A stretch of DNA of 64,000 nt from Novosphingobium sp. Lineage in GTDB: Bacteria; Pseudomonadota; Alphaproteobacteria; Sphingomonadales; Sphingomonadaceae. Below, in pieces: positions 52,896 through 61,933 of the stretch. Within the stretch, counting starts at the first letter, position 1; each line of letters opens with the position of its first letter. The stretch lies in contig NZ_JADZAT010000010.1 of NCBI RefSeq assembly GCF_020852455.1, positions 186,001-250,000 of the forward strand, written 5' to 3'. A program made the translations under genes and the position numbers. The notes beneath the pieces were generated by a model. That model had not been told where the DNA came from, searched no databases, and saw nothing but the letters and a program-made list of their open reading frames with translations.

Positions 52896-53286
52896 GAGCC
52901 CGCGCATCCGCATCTACGCCAACCGCTGGTTCGCCAAGTTCGCGGCAAAGGAAAAGATCAGCGATGCCACGCTTGCTGATGCCGTGCATCGGGCCGAATC
53001 CGGCCTGATCGATGCCGATCTTGGCAGCGGCCTCATCAAGCAACGCATTGCGCGCCAGGGCGGAGGCAAATCGGGCGGGTATCGCTCGATCCTGATCTTC
53101 CGCTCGGGCGAACGGGCCATATTCGTGTTTGCCTTCGCCAAGAGCGACAAGGCGAACCTGAATGCGGCGGAACTGAAGGTCTATCGCAAGGCGGCCAGCA
53201 TCATGCTGGAGCTTGGCGAGGACCAGATCGAAACGGAAGTTGAAGCAGGCCGATTGGTCGAGGTGAAAGACGATGAGCAAGGCTAA
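52888..53286 (+). CDS. RelE/HigB-like toxin (PF06296 type)
   Basis: 132-aa RelE-superfamily protein of the PF06296 (HigB-like, DUF-type) branch, expected to cleave mRNA. Starts MTKSPRIRIYANRWFAKFAAKEK and shows ELDADLGSGLIKQRIARQGGGKSGGYRSILIF-like order typical of the group, with FAFAKSDKANL. The Met at 52888 is used; a 7-residue extension is possible. A possible -10 TATGAT lies near 52864. It overlaps the antitoxin by 14 nt. The toxin-first order fits HigBA/NadS-type modules. Confidence 0.83.
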   Translation: MTKSPRIRIYANRWFAKFAAKEKISDATLADAVHRAESGLIDADLGSGLIKQRIARQGGGKSGGYRSILIFRSGERAIFVFAFAKSDKANLNAAELKVYRKAASIMLELGEDQIETEVEAGRLVEVKDDEQG

Positions 53287-53602
53287 GGCAAAGACCTACA
53301 AGAGCGAGGCGATGGCCTCCGTCCACGAGATGATGGAAGGCCTCCACGACGCGGGTAGCATCGATAAGCGCACCATGCGCGAGTTTGACGAGGCGTGCCT
53401 TGCGCCTGCGCCGATTCTGTCGCCTGACGAGATCAAGGCCATCCGCGAGGCCGAACATGTCTCGCAGCCAGTGTTCGCGCGCTATCTCAACGTGTCGAAG
53501 AACCTTGTGTCAGACTGGGAGCGAGGTGCGAAGAAGCCGGGAGGTCCGGCATTGCGATTGCTGTCGATCATCCAGCGAAGCGGGCTGGATGCGGTGGCGT
53601 AA
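53273..53602 (+). CDS. HigA/NadS-like antitoxin (helix-turn-helix)
   Basis: 109-aa DNA-binding antitoxin. The Xre-type HTH is ISQPVFARYLNVSKNLVSDWERGAKKPGGPALRLLSII-like (here SQPVFARYLNVSKNLVSDWE near residue 65). N-terminal 45 residues (ASVHEMMEGLHDAGSIDKRTMREFDE) match NadS/HigA partners. It should neutralise the toxin above and repress their shared promoter. Confidence 0.87.
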   Translation: MSKAKAKTYKSEAMASVHEMMEGLHDAGSIDKRTMREFDEACLAPAPILSPDEIKAIREAEHVSQPVFARYLNVSKNLVSDWERGAKKPGGPALRLLSIIQRSGLDAVA

Positions 53603-53656
53603 CAGGTTTATCCCCATTTGAAAGCATTGGCGTCCCACAAGAAGGGAACTTTATAG

Positions 53657-54229
53657 ATGCCTCCTGAAGCTGATCTCTTTGGTGATCCGCTGATAAGTCG
53701 ATCGGCGGTCTTTAATGGACCGCGTGTCCGGCATGTTCTTACCCGCGAATGGGACACCAACCTGCCCCGGGCATTGGTGATCGGAAATAACCCCTCTACC
53801 GCTGGTAAGGATAGCGAGGACAACACATCGCATTGGTGGAACCGCTGGTTCATGCATTGGGGCTACGGCGCCTATGATGCGATGAACCTCAATCCGTTCA
53901 TCACGTCCGATCCTGCGGAAGCTCATCGCATCGCCGAAAACGCATGGACGGGGCCTAATTGGGATGATCGAGACGAGCTTCATCGCAATATCAGCGCTGT
54001 AGGCCGAGCAGCGAAAAAGGCTCACAAGGTCTTTGTGTGTTGGGGCGCAATTGCGCGCGACGATAAACTGATTGAGGCGGTTGTCGAAGCAATCCAGTGC
54101 GAAGAAGGGCCTGGGCCAGACTTATGGTGCTGGGGAAAAACTATGCACGGAGCCCCCATACACCCGATGGCTCGCGGCAAGCATCGTATAGACCCTTTCA
54201 CTCCCGCAATCCTTTGGAGGGCGGCGTGA
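53657..54229 (+). CDS. DUF1643 protein
   Basis: 190-aa DUF1643 family protein, unknown function; members often sit in mobile islands. Typical blocks are NPSTAGKDSEDNTS (N-P-S-x-A), GYGAYDAMNLNPFITSDPAEAHRI and FVCWGAIARDD. The fold is predicted to be uracil-DNA-glycosylase-like, which is family knowledge rather than visible proof. No partner gene is obvious. Confidence 0.85.
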   Translation: MPPEADLFGDPLISRSAVFNGPRVRHVLTREWDTNLPRALVIGNNPSTAGKDSEDNTSHWWNRWFMHWGYGAYDAMNLNPFITSDPAEAHRIAENAWTGPNWDDRDELHRNISAVGRAAKKAHKVFVCWGAIARDDKLIEAVVEAIQCEEGPGPDLWCWGKTMHGAPIHPMARGKHRIDPFTPAILWRAA

Positions 54230-54342
54230 AATGGACTCGAGTATATTGCCCCCTTTAGGAGGGCATGAAATGCCTGCTTGTGGGACGCTCGATTGTAGTT
54301 TTCCTTGTGGTTTGACGAGCCATTGATGCCCACCTGAATTAC

Positions 54343-55467
54343 TCAATAGCCAAAGTATGATTCTGGCGATGTCACAGATATGTCATTATCGCTATCGTCA
54401 TCCAATGGTTTGTATCCATAAGAATTTGGATCAATATCGGGATTATTGGGGTGGCATAGATTCATATACAGATTGATATGATCCGCTTGAACGCCGAGAC
54501 CAGTCGCAACATCCAACTCTTCGCCCACCCACTTATTTCCTTCGGTTTGGAAAATGAGTGTTGGCCTTGATGTCGAACAAACGGCATAAACTATCTTTGA
54601 GTCATTCCACACGATATTTTTCAAGTCTTTTTCATTTTCAACAGCTTGAGGCTCACTGAATTGATCCAAAGACTTAACAAGTTTTTCAGATCCATTAGAT
54701 TTTACAACATTAAATTCGATGATCTTCACTAAACCACAGATGTCAGAATGATAGCACATGGAAACAGTTTTATTTACTTTTTGTTGTGATTCATCTGATT
54801 GGCTGCCCGCTGATTCAAAAGAGTTTTGTTTTTCGGCTGCGTCAATTAAGGTAAGACTCTCTATCATTTGCTGCATCAAGAACAGAAGGGTTCTGCCAGT
54901 GGCTTCCTCGGGCCCTGCGGTCAGGCGAGTGGCCAATGCACCCTCCTTCGCGTCCTTACAGTCACTCAATGGGGTGGCGTTCGCGGTGCGGCTAAGCTCT
55001 AACCTCATGTCGCGATCTTCTCCGTTCTCTGTGGAACGCGCCCGAAAAATAATTCCTTTGTCCTCCTTCTCCCAAGAGGTTTTTGCTCCGTGATCCTGCA
55101 TTGAATTTACGAGGAATGAGACGCGATGACCTAGACTTGTGGGATTTTTCGGGTCGCCGGCAAGTAGGCAGAGCTCAGAAAAGCCGTCATCATCGGTCCC
55201 AGAGGTATTAAATAGTGAATTTTTTAAGTTTTCTTTAAAGTACATAACTGATGGTATGCATATAATCATCAAAACTATAAATAACGCATAACTTTTTAAC
55301 TTATTTACGCTTGCTGGATGTTTAATTTTTTTACTCGTAATTACTTGATGGACCGTGGTAGTTTTATTTCTAATAGATGCGATTTTGGAGGACAACTCTT
55401 CGTCTGTGAGGATGCCCTTTCGGTGCATTTCCACCAACTGTGCGATAAGGTCTTCGCTCTCGTCCAT
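54343..55467 (-). CDS. AT-rich SHOCT-like membrane protein, unknown
   Basis: 374 residues with a low-GC codon pattern. N-terminus LIAQLVEMHRKGILTDEELSSKI is a SHOCT-like short helical hairpin. One membrane span at about 58-78 (YALFIVLMIICIPSVMYF) is followed by a long extracytoplasmic domain of unknown type with cysteines in SELCLLAG, SDCKDAK, MCYHSDICGL and NLCHPN. Reverse orientation to surrounding island genes. Possibly a defence or regulatory cargo gene; function unknown. Confidence 0.68.
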   Translation of the reverse strand: MDESEDLIAQLVEMHRKGILTDEELSSKIASIRNKTTTVHQVITSKKIKHPASVNKLKSYALFIVLMIICIPSVMYFKENLKNSLFNTSGTDDDGFSELCLLAGDPKNPTSLGHRVSFLVNSMQDHGAKTSWEKEDKGIIFRARSTENGEDRDMRLELSRTANATPLSDCKDAKEGALATRLTAGPEEATGRTLLFLMQQMIESLTLIDAAEKQNSFESAGSQSDESQQKVNKTVSMCYHSDICGLVKIIEFNVVKSNGSEKLVKSLDQFSEPQAVENEKDLKNIVWNDSKIVYAVCSTSRPTLIFQTEGNKWVGEELDVATGLGVQADHINLYMNLCHPNNPDIDPNSYGYKPLDDDSDNDISVTSPESYFGY

Positions 55468-56076
55468 CCTGTGCCCTCTTGGTTGATAATCGCCGGTCTA
55501 TGCTAGCAAAGAGCTGCAAGTCTAGTGCTGAAGACGCGCGGCGTTTACGTAATTTGATCTGACCACGACGCCCGGCAAATTCTTGCCGGCGTTCATCAAA
55601 CTGATATGGCCGTGAGCTATGATGCCCTTCGCGGGCTTTGGGTCTGTTGGTCAAAGATCGCAGCCTGAAAATGGCCAGGTGCTACAAATTCGCGGTTTCA
55701 GCGATCGCGAAGGTCTTCTTAGAGACTATCCGTCAAGCGCCGGATGGGCTACAAAATCCGCGTGAAACCAAGGCCTTTGCCGTCAGAATACGAGCGGGGA
55801 AGCGGTCGATCACAACGGTCCAGATAGGGAACAACTTCGCGCACACCGTACCCGGCTAGGCCGGTATCTATCTTATTGGTATAATGGACAAAACAGGAAA
55901 TGTCGTTTCTCATGCGCCGACAATGCGCCAGGTTTTGACAATGCGCCCACCCTGCAAACTGGGCTAACCATTTGAACTAACGATCAAAATATCCGCATTG
56001 ACGGCACATCAGAACAAATATAGAACATAGCTACTTTCGCAGTGTGGATCAGGCTCCCGGACCAGAGGAGTCGTCC
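55468..56076. other. Island control/transfer-origin candidate region
   Basis: 609 bp without a confident gene. A 73-residue frame at 55638-55859 (plus) has no ribosome site or homology I can name and may be a remnant. From 55911 come CATGCGCC, GACAATGCGCC (55919-55929) and GACAATGCGCC (55937-55947), iteron-like repeats just upstream of the relaxosome accessory gene, so an oriT could be here. That is inference. Confidence 0.4.
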
Positions 56077-56403
56077 ATGAAACACCTAGTTCCAGTCCAG
56101 GCCTGGCTTCCGCAAGAGATCGCGGAGCAGGTCAAATCCCATTGTCAAAATCACTGTCAGCCGGTGAGCGAATTTATCCGCACACTGGTGCTCGAGGCCT
56201 GCGCCACCGGGCTCGCGACCAACCGCATCGAGCGCCACCTCGAGTGGATTTCGAGCGACCTCAACTTCGCTGCCGTGGCGCTAGATGCGCTGCTCGCCGG
56301 ACATGCCGATCCGGACTTGCGTGAACGTGTCCATGAGGCCTTTGCGCGCAAGGAAGAGCGTCGCCGCACCACCCTCCAGAGCGTGGAAGGAGCGGTGAAA
56401 TGA
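56077..56403 (+). CDS. Ribbon-helix-helix relaxosome accessory-like protein
   Basis: 108-aa small protein, MKHLVPVQAWLPQEIAEQVKSH..., with an N-terminal beta strand and two helices as in Arc/MetJ-type ribbon-helix-helix DNA binders (VSEFIRTLVLEAC as the second helix). Genes of this type precede TraD/TraI in MobF plasmids and help recognise oriT. Start chosen at 56077 with AGGAG close upstream. It overlaps the coupling-protein gene by 4 nt. Confidence 0.72.
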   Translation: MKHLVPVQAWLPQEIAEQVKSHCQNHCQPVSEFIRTLVLEACATGLATNRIERHLEWISSDLNFAAVALDALLAGHADPDLRERVHEAFARKEERRRTTLQSVEGAVK

Positions 56404-58736
56404 AACGCAACATCACCGACTTCAACACCGGCAGTCAGCTCATCGCGCACTTCACGCAGATGTTCGCAGTGGGCTTCAAGGTCCCGCTGCTCTGCGCTCT
56501 CGTGCTCTATTCCTGGCTGGTCTGGTATCAGCTTCAAACCCTGCTCAGCGATGATCAATTCGTGCTTATTGCGATGAAGATCTACGCCGCTGGTTGGCGC
56601 TTCATGGAGTTCGATCCGCAAAAATTGGTGACCCTAAAATCGGCCTTTGGCGGCTCGTTCCTGATTGCGATTTCGCGGGTCGAAGACTTTCCTTCGGTGG
56701 TCCGGGCCTGGGGTGCATTTACCGCCATCCTCGTCCGTTCGGCCTGGCTCAGCGTGCTCATCGCAGTCCCCGCAACCGCAGCGTTCGTGTGGATCGCGGC
56801 GCGCTTTGGCCGGAGATCCAAGGAACGCAAACACCAGCGCGGGCGGCGGCTTGTCTCCACTCGCGAACTGCTGCGCATGGTCAAGGCGGTCAACGTCGCG
56901 CGCCGCGCCGAGGAGCTGCGCACGGTGCTCGGCAAGGCCTGGCGCTTTGCCAGCCGCAAGGAACTCGCGAGTGCTGGCCTCGATTTCCGCCCGTTCTCGC
57001 TCGCCGGGATACCCTGGCCGTGGCGCGAAGAGCAGACCCACGCGATGCTGGTTGGTTCGACCGGCACCGGCAAGACTGTGGCACTGATGGACCTGCTCGA
57101 TCAGGTCCGCACTCGGGGTCATCGAGCGGTCGTCTTCGACCTCACCGGGGCCTATGTCTCCGCCTATTACGACCCCGCGCGCGATACGATCCTCCACCCG
57201 CTCGATGCGCGCTGCCCGCGCTGGTCGATCTTCGACGAGTGCAGCAACCCTGCCGAATTCATGGCCGCATCCGAGGCGCTGATCCCGAGCGATGGCGGCG
57301 GGGAAGGGCAGTTCTGGGTGCAGGGCGCACGCATGCTCTTCACCAATATGTGTAACTCGCTTGTCGAGCACGACATGGCGACCAACGAAAACCTTGCGAC
57401 CAAGCTGATGACCGCCGACGTCGAGACCGTCTATCAGTTCGTCAAGGACACGCCAGCCGCGGCCATGTCTTCGCCCGACTCCCCCAAACTCGCGGACTCG
57501 GTCCGCGCGGTGTTCAACGCCAATGCCCAGGCGCTGCTCTACCTGCCCAAGGATGGACCGCAGTTCTCGATCCGAAACTGGGTCCGGGAAGGCAAGCAGG
57601 ACGGCGCGATCCTGTTCATCTCGTCGCGCTATGTCGACCTGCCTGTTTGCCGGCAGTTGCTGACCCTGTGGCTCAACTCTGCGGTCAATACGCTGATGGC
57701 GGAAGAGCCCTCGCGCGCGCCCAAGATGTGGTTCCTGATCGACGAGCTCGGCGCATTGCACCGGATGCCCGCGCTCGAATCCGGAATGCGTACCGCGCGT
57801 AATTTTGGCGGGGCCTTTGTTACCGGTGTGCACACCCAGGCCAAGCTGCACGAGGTCTACGGCGTCGAGGCAGCGCACGAGCTGTCTTCGCTCGCCAAGA
57901 CCAAGCTGATCCTTGGCAACCCCGATCCCGACACCGCGAAGTGGTGTTCGGAAGTGATCGGCAATGCCGAGGTTCAGGACATGAATACAGGCTACAGTTT
58001 TGGTTACAGCAAGTCGCGGGACTCGGTGAACCTCAGTCCCGAAAAGCGCGAGGTGCGGATCGTCATGCCCGAGGAGATCGGCGATCTCGATCCGCTCCAC
58101 GGTTACATCTGCCTGCCCGGAAGCCTGCCTCCGGCGCCGGTCCATTTGACGTACAGAATGCGACCGAGGATCGCGCCCGGCTTTGTCGCGCGGGGTGATT
58201 TCGAACTGGTCCGGGGCAGCAAGACATTTGTGGGTCGGCATGAATCTGATGCCCGCGACTGGGACGATGCGGACGACGAGTCGGATACCGGTGGCGGCGA
58301 TGGATCGGCCAGCGATGAAAGCGGCAAGCTTGCCGAAGCACGCCCGGCCGGCGCCAAGGAACGAGATCTCGACCGTCCGCGAAAGCCGCGCCAGGCTGGC
58401 CCCCGTGAACAAGGCCGACAAGCTATGCTCGATCTTGACCAGCGACTGCCGTTGCCTTCCGAAGGAGCAGTGACCGGTCCCACTGGAACGGCGCAGGATC
58501 CGTCTGGTGACCAGGCGCGCAGCGATCCCGGACTGCCCACGGCCGAGCCTGACAAGGCAGGCGAAACCGGCGAAAGGCAGGGCAAGGCGCGCGCGCAGTC
58601 TGACGGTCTGAAGCGCAGCGCGGCCGCATCGAAGCGCTCCGGTCAGCGCCGCGCTGCGATCCAGCGTGAGATCGACGGGTCGTCCGAACCGGAGAAGGAT
58701 CGCGGCCCCGATCTCGGTGATTTCGGGCCTGGTTGA
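56400..58736 (+). CDS. Type IV coupling protein (TraD/TrwB-like)
   Basis: 778-aa inner-membrane ATPase that links a relaxosome to a type IV secretion channel. Two N-terminal membrane spans (about 25-47 and 108-130) precede the RecA-like motor: Walker A GSTGTGKTVAL near residue 220, Walker B KMWFLIDELGALHRMPALE near 448. C-terminal ~150 residues are disordered, Gly/Asp/Glu/Arg-rich. No VirB/Trb genes are in the window, so transfer machinery must be elsewhere or lost. Base composition is GC-rich, unlike 54-55.5 kb. Confidence 0.9.
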   Translation: MKRNITDFNTGSQLIAHFTQMFAVGFKVPLLCALVLYSWLVWYQLQTLLSDDQFVLIAMKIYAAGWRFMEFDPQKLVTLKSAFGGSFLIAISRVEDFPSVVRAWGAFTAILVRSAWLSVLIAVPATAAFVWIAARFGRRSKERKHQRGRRLVSTRELLRMVKAVNVARRAEELRTVLGKAWRFASRKELASAGLDFRPFSLAGIPWPWREEQTHAMLVGSTGTGKTVALMDLLDQVRTRGHRAVVFDLTGAYVSAYYDPARDTILHPLDARCPRWSIFDECSNPAEFMAASEALIPSDGGGEGQFWVQGARMLFTNMCNSLVEHDMATNENLATKLMTADVETVYQFVKDTPAAAMSSPDSPKLADSVRAVFNANAQALLYLPKDGPQFSIRNWVREGKQDGAILFISSRYVDLPVCRQLLTLWLNSAVNTLMAEEPSRAPKMWFLIDELGALHRMPALESGMRTARNFGGAFVTGVHTQAKLHEVYGVEAAHELSSLAKTKLILGNPDPDTAKWCSEVIGNAEVQDMNTGYSFGYSKSRDSVNLSPEKREVRIVMPEEIGDLDPLHGYICLPGSLPPAPVHLTYRMRPRIAPGFVARGDFELVRGSKTFVGRHESDARDWDDADDESDTGGGDGSASDESGKLAEARPAGAKERDLDRPRKPRQAGPREQGRQAMLDLDQRLPLPSEGAVTGPTGTAQDPSGDQARSDPGLPTAEPDKAGETGERQGKARAQSDGLKRSAAASKRSGQRRAAIQREIDGSSEPEKDRGPDLGDFGPG

Positions 58737-58772
58737 TCTGACCCCAGCGTCTATTCCAGGAGACCTTAACCC

Positions 58773-60785
58773 ATGTTGTCGGTCGCGCTTGTACGCTCAG
58801 CGGGCGGCGCTGCGAACTACTTCGCAGCCGACAACTACTATACCCGGGCCGACGCCGACCGCTCGGGACAATGGCTCGGCAAGGCAGCCGAAAAGCTAGG
58901 CCTGTCGGGGTCAATCGATCCCAAGTCCTTCGAAGCGCTGCTCAGGGGTGATCTGCCCGATGGCAGCAGCGTCGGACGCCCCGGACAGCTGCACCGCGCC
59001 GGGGTCGATCTCACCTTTTCGCTCCCCAAGAGCTGGTCACTGCTGGCCCTCGTTGGGGGCGATTCCCGGATCCTCGACGCCTACAAGGCGGCGGTGGTCG
59101 AGACCCTGCAATGGGCCGAACGCAATGCCGCCCAGGCACGGTTCGAGCGCGGCGGCAAGGAACGCCTGGTGCAGACTGGCAATCTCGCGATCGCCCTGTT
59201 CCAGCACGATACCAACCGCAATCAGGAGCCCAATGCCCACTTCCATGCGGTCGTTGCCAATGTCACCCAGTTGCCCGATGGATCCTGGCGCGCACTGCGC
59301 AACGACAAACTTTGGAGCCTCAATACCCTACTCAATTCGATGACGATGGCGCGCTTTCGCGAGCGCGTGGTCGCGCTCGGCTACGAACCTGGCCCAACCC
59401 TCAAGCATGGAAACTTCGAGGCGCTTGGTGTCTCGCGGGAAGCTGTTATGGCCTTCAGCACCCGCCGCCAGGAGGTCCTTGCGGCAGCAGCTAAGCTCGA
59501 CCATCGCGGGCTCAAGGTCGGCATTACAGCGGCCTTGATGTCGCGCGCTCCCAAGGCCGGAATCGAGGACCGCGAAGCGCTTACCAGCGAATGGCAGGAT
59601 CTCGCGCGCGGGGAGGGCATTGACCTGGCCTCGGTGATGGAACGCGCCAATGCGCGCGCCTCGCACAACATTGGCCTGGTCGGATCAATCGGCACCAGAC
59701 TGGGCGAGACCCGCGAGCAGGTCCGTGAGTGGTTTTCCGGTCTGGCAGAGCGTCTGAGGCTCGCACCCTCAGATCCGCTGTTGCCCCCGCGCCCCGAACG
59801 CGGTGCGCGCGAGGATAGTGCCGCAGCGCTGGCGGTTGCTTCCGCCGTTCGGCACCTGTCCGAGCGTGAAGCGGCCTTTGCCCGGACCGATGTGCTCAAA
59901 TCCGCGCTCGATTTCGGCTTGCCGACCACTGTGGACCCGATCGAGCGGCAGGTTGACCGGCTGCTTGCGAGAAAGGTGCTGCTCAAGGGTCGTGGCAGCG
60001 CAAGCGGCATGGTAACCACGCTGGGTGCCCTGCAAATGGAGCAGCGCATCGTTGGGGAGGTCCGGGCAGGGCGGGGAAGCGTTGCGCCCGTCATGGCCCC
60101 CGACCTTGCTGCCGAACGGCTCCAGGCGCTGTCCGAGGCCAATTCCGGCCTCACTCTCAATGGCGGGCAGGAAGCGGCCGGGCGGCTGATCCTCGGGTCT
60201 TCGAACCGCATCGTCGCGGTGCAGGGCATCGCCGGATCGGGCAAGTCGACACTGCTGCGACCGCTCGCCGAACTGCTGCGCGAAGAGGGACGCAAGGTAG
60301 TCGGGCTCGCGGTCCAGAACACGCTGGTCCAGATGCTAGAGCGCGACACCGGGATCACCTCGATGACCGTCGCGCGGTTCCTGCGCGAGCATCGCGCATT
60401 GTTGGGACCGGGGCCAGACACCGGGGCACTTGGCGCAGCGCGCAAGGAATGGCGCGGCAGCGTGATCCTGCTCGACGAGGCATCGATGGTCGGCAATGTC
60501 GATCTCGACAAGCTCGCCCGGCTTGCCAATCGGCTCGAAGTGCAGCGTTTCGCGCTGGTCGGTGACCGCAAGCAGCTAGGCGCGGTCGATGCCGGCAAGC
60601 CGTTCGACGTGCTCCAGAAGGCAGGTTTGCAGACCGCCGCGATGAACCTCAATACCAGGGCGCGCGACGAGACCCTGCGCCATGCGCAATATGCCGCGCA
60701 GTCACCCTCAAAATATCTTTACGGTCACCAACCATGTCTCTCGAATCTCGTACTCCCGGTGACGAAGCCAAGCCAATCCGGTTGA
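58773..60785 (+). pseudogene. MobF relaxase (TraI/TrwC-like), truncated in the helicase domain
   Basis: First 645 or so residues are normal MobF relaxase: MLSVALVRSAGGAANYFAADNYY with the catalytic tyrosines, and the HxHxx metal motif NAHFHAVV near residue 150. The SF1B helicase follows with Walker A GIAGSGKSTLL near 485, VILLDEASMVG near 565 and LVGDRKQLGAV near 595. After QYAAQ (about 60700) the frame runs into unrelated AT-richer DNA and stops at 60785, removing the last helicase motifs and the usual C-terminus (normal length about 950 or more). Nicking might still occur; full transfer should not. Confidence 0.88.
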
Positions 60786-60946
60786 TCCGTCTTGCCGAAG
60801 TGAAACGACGGACAGGGATGTCGACTTCGACGATCTATCGCTGGATGAAGGTAGGGAAGTTCCCCAAATCGTTTCCGATTGAAGGGTATATCGTTGTGTG
60901 GTCTGAGCTTGAAATTCAAAAATGGATCGACTCGATAATAGAATAA
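60734..60946 (+). CDS. AlpA-family excision regulator
   Basis: 70-aa MerR-like winged-helix protein: LIRLAEVKRRTGMSTSTIYRWMKVGKFPKSFPI is the AlpA signature. AlpA proteins activate integrase or act as excisionase in P4-like islands. It begins inside the relaxase fragment's frame after the junction, so it came with the DNA that cut the relaxase. Its integrase partner in this window is broken. Confidence 0.9.
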   Translation: MSLESRTPGDEAKPIRLIRLAEVKRRTGMSTSTIYRWMKVGKFPKSFPIEGYIVVWSELEIQKWIDSIIE

Positions 60947-61077
60947 TGCAGAATTATTCACGGATAATGAAGTTCTAAATTTTGATGATTTTCGGTATCT
61001 AGCTGAGCAGATTTTCCTGGATTGCGATTGTGCGACGCCATGAGGTGACTGTCATCCTTCATCTCCATAGGCGCCGC

Positions 61078-61358
61078 GTTGCGGGCTTGACCGTCAGCGA
61101 CAAAATGGACAAAGAACTAGCGATCCGGGCACTGGACATAGCGGTGCGCCTAAGCAATCCGCCGCCGGGCTGCATTTTTTATTCAAATCACTGAAGGCGG
61201 AACTGATCTGGCGACAGAAATGGCCAACACGGCGATAAGCAGAGGTCGACACCTTCCAGTGCATCAACGAGTTCTGCAACACCCGCAGGCGGCATTCATA
61301 TCTGGGCGGCATTAGCCCGCTCGCGTTCGAAGCAAAGGTGGCATACTCAGATAGGTGA
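61078..61358 (+). pseudogene. IS3-family transposase remnant
   Basis: Parts of an OrfB DDE transposase. VAGLTVSDKMDKELAIRALD is followed by a deletion that removes part of the catalytic centre, then (61182-61358) FKSLKAELIWRQKW, a stop codon where Gln is expected (CAA to TAA), and TFQCINEFCNTRRRHSYLGG ending AFEAKVAYSDR. Clearly inactive. It abuts the 5' end of the ParB-like remnant. Confidence 0.85.
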
Positions 61359-61361
61359 CCG

Positions 61362-61933
61362 GCGCAAGACCGTTACAAGTCCAAAGCGATCGAACGCGAA
61401 AGTCAGGACATCCGCGCCAAGCCGTCGGTGTTCATCGACGAAATGGCGATACAGCACCGCGACTTACTTGCATTGCATCTCGCCTCCGACCCGAGTCTCG
61501 GCCTCGATGTCATGGTCTTTACGCTCGCTGATGCCGACATGTTCGACTGGCGCGCCCGCGCGGCGACGACGCTGCGAGGGCCGGTCTCTTCTGGTCCGAT
61601 CATCGGGTTCGAAGCCAAGGATGCGCCCGCGAGCGCAGCCCTTGCCGAACTCAGGTCGGGGCTTGATGAGACCTGGCCGGCGAGGTGAAGACGCAACGTC
61701 GCGCTTCGATCTCGACCAGGCGCTTTCGGAACATGCCCGCGTGGCCCGGCTCGGTCGGTCACGTAGTTGCTCGGACGCTCGAGGCTAGCCTCAAGGTGGC
61801 CGGTGAACTCGAGAGCCTGTTCCAGGACATCTCGGTGCCTTGATCGGGATCGACATGGCGGCTTGGTGGCGACCGACCGCGTCTCGAAGCAGGTGATCCT
61901 CGATGCCCTGACCACGGTCGGGAGCACCAACCT
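61362..61933 (+). pseudogene. ParB-like partition gene, left fragment
   Basis: Sphingomonad plasmid-type ParB middle region: IDEMAIQHRDLLALHLASDP, LDVMVFTLADAD and FEAKDAPASAALAELRSGLDETWPAR, then frameshifts through GHVVARTLEASLKVAGELESLFQD and VILDALTTVG in other frames. The N-terminal nuclease and HTH regions are lost at the IS3 remnant. The C-terminal end is on the far side of the IS element. Confidence 0.8.

Noticed and set aside
58423..58914. Further minus-strand frames over the relaxase start
   Set aside because: Shadow of the relaxase reading frame.
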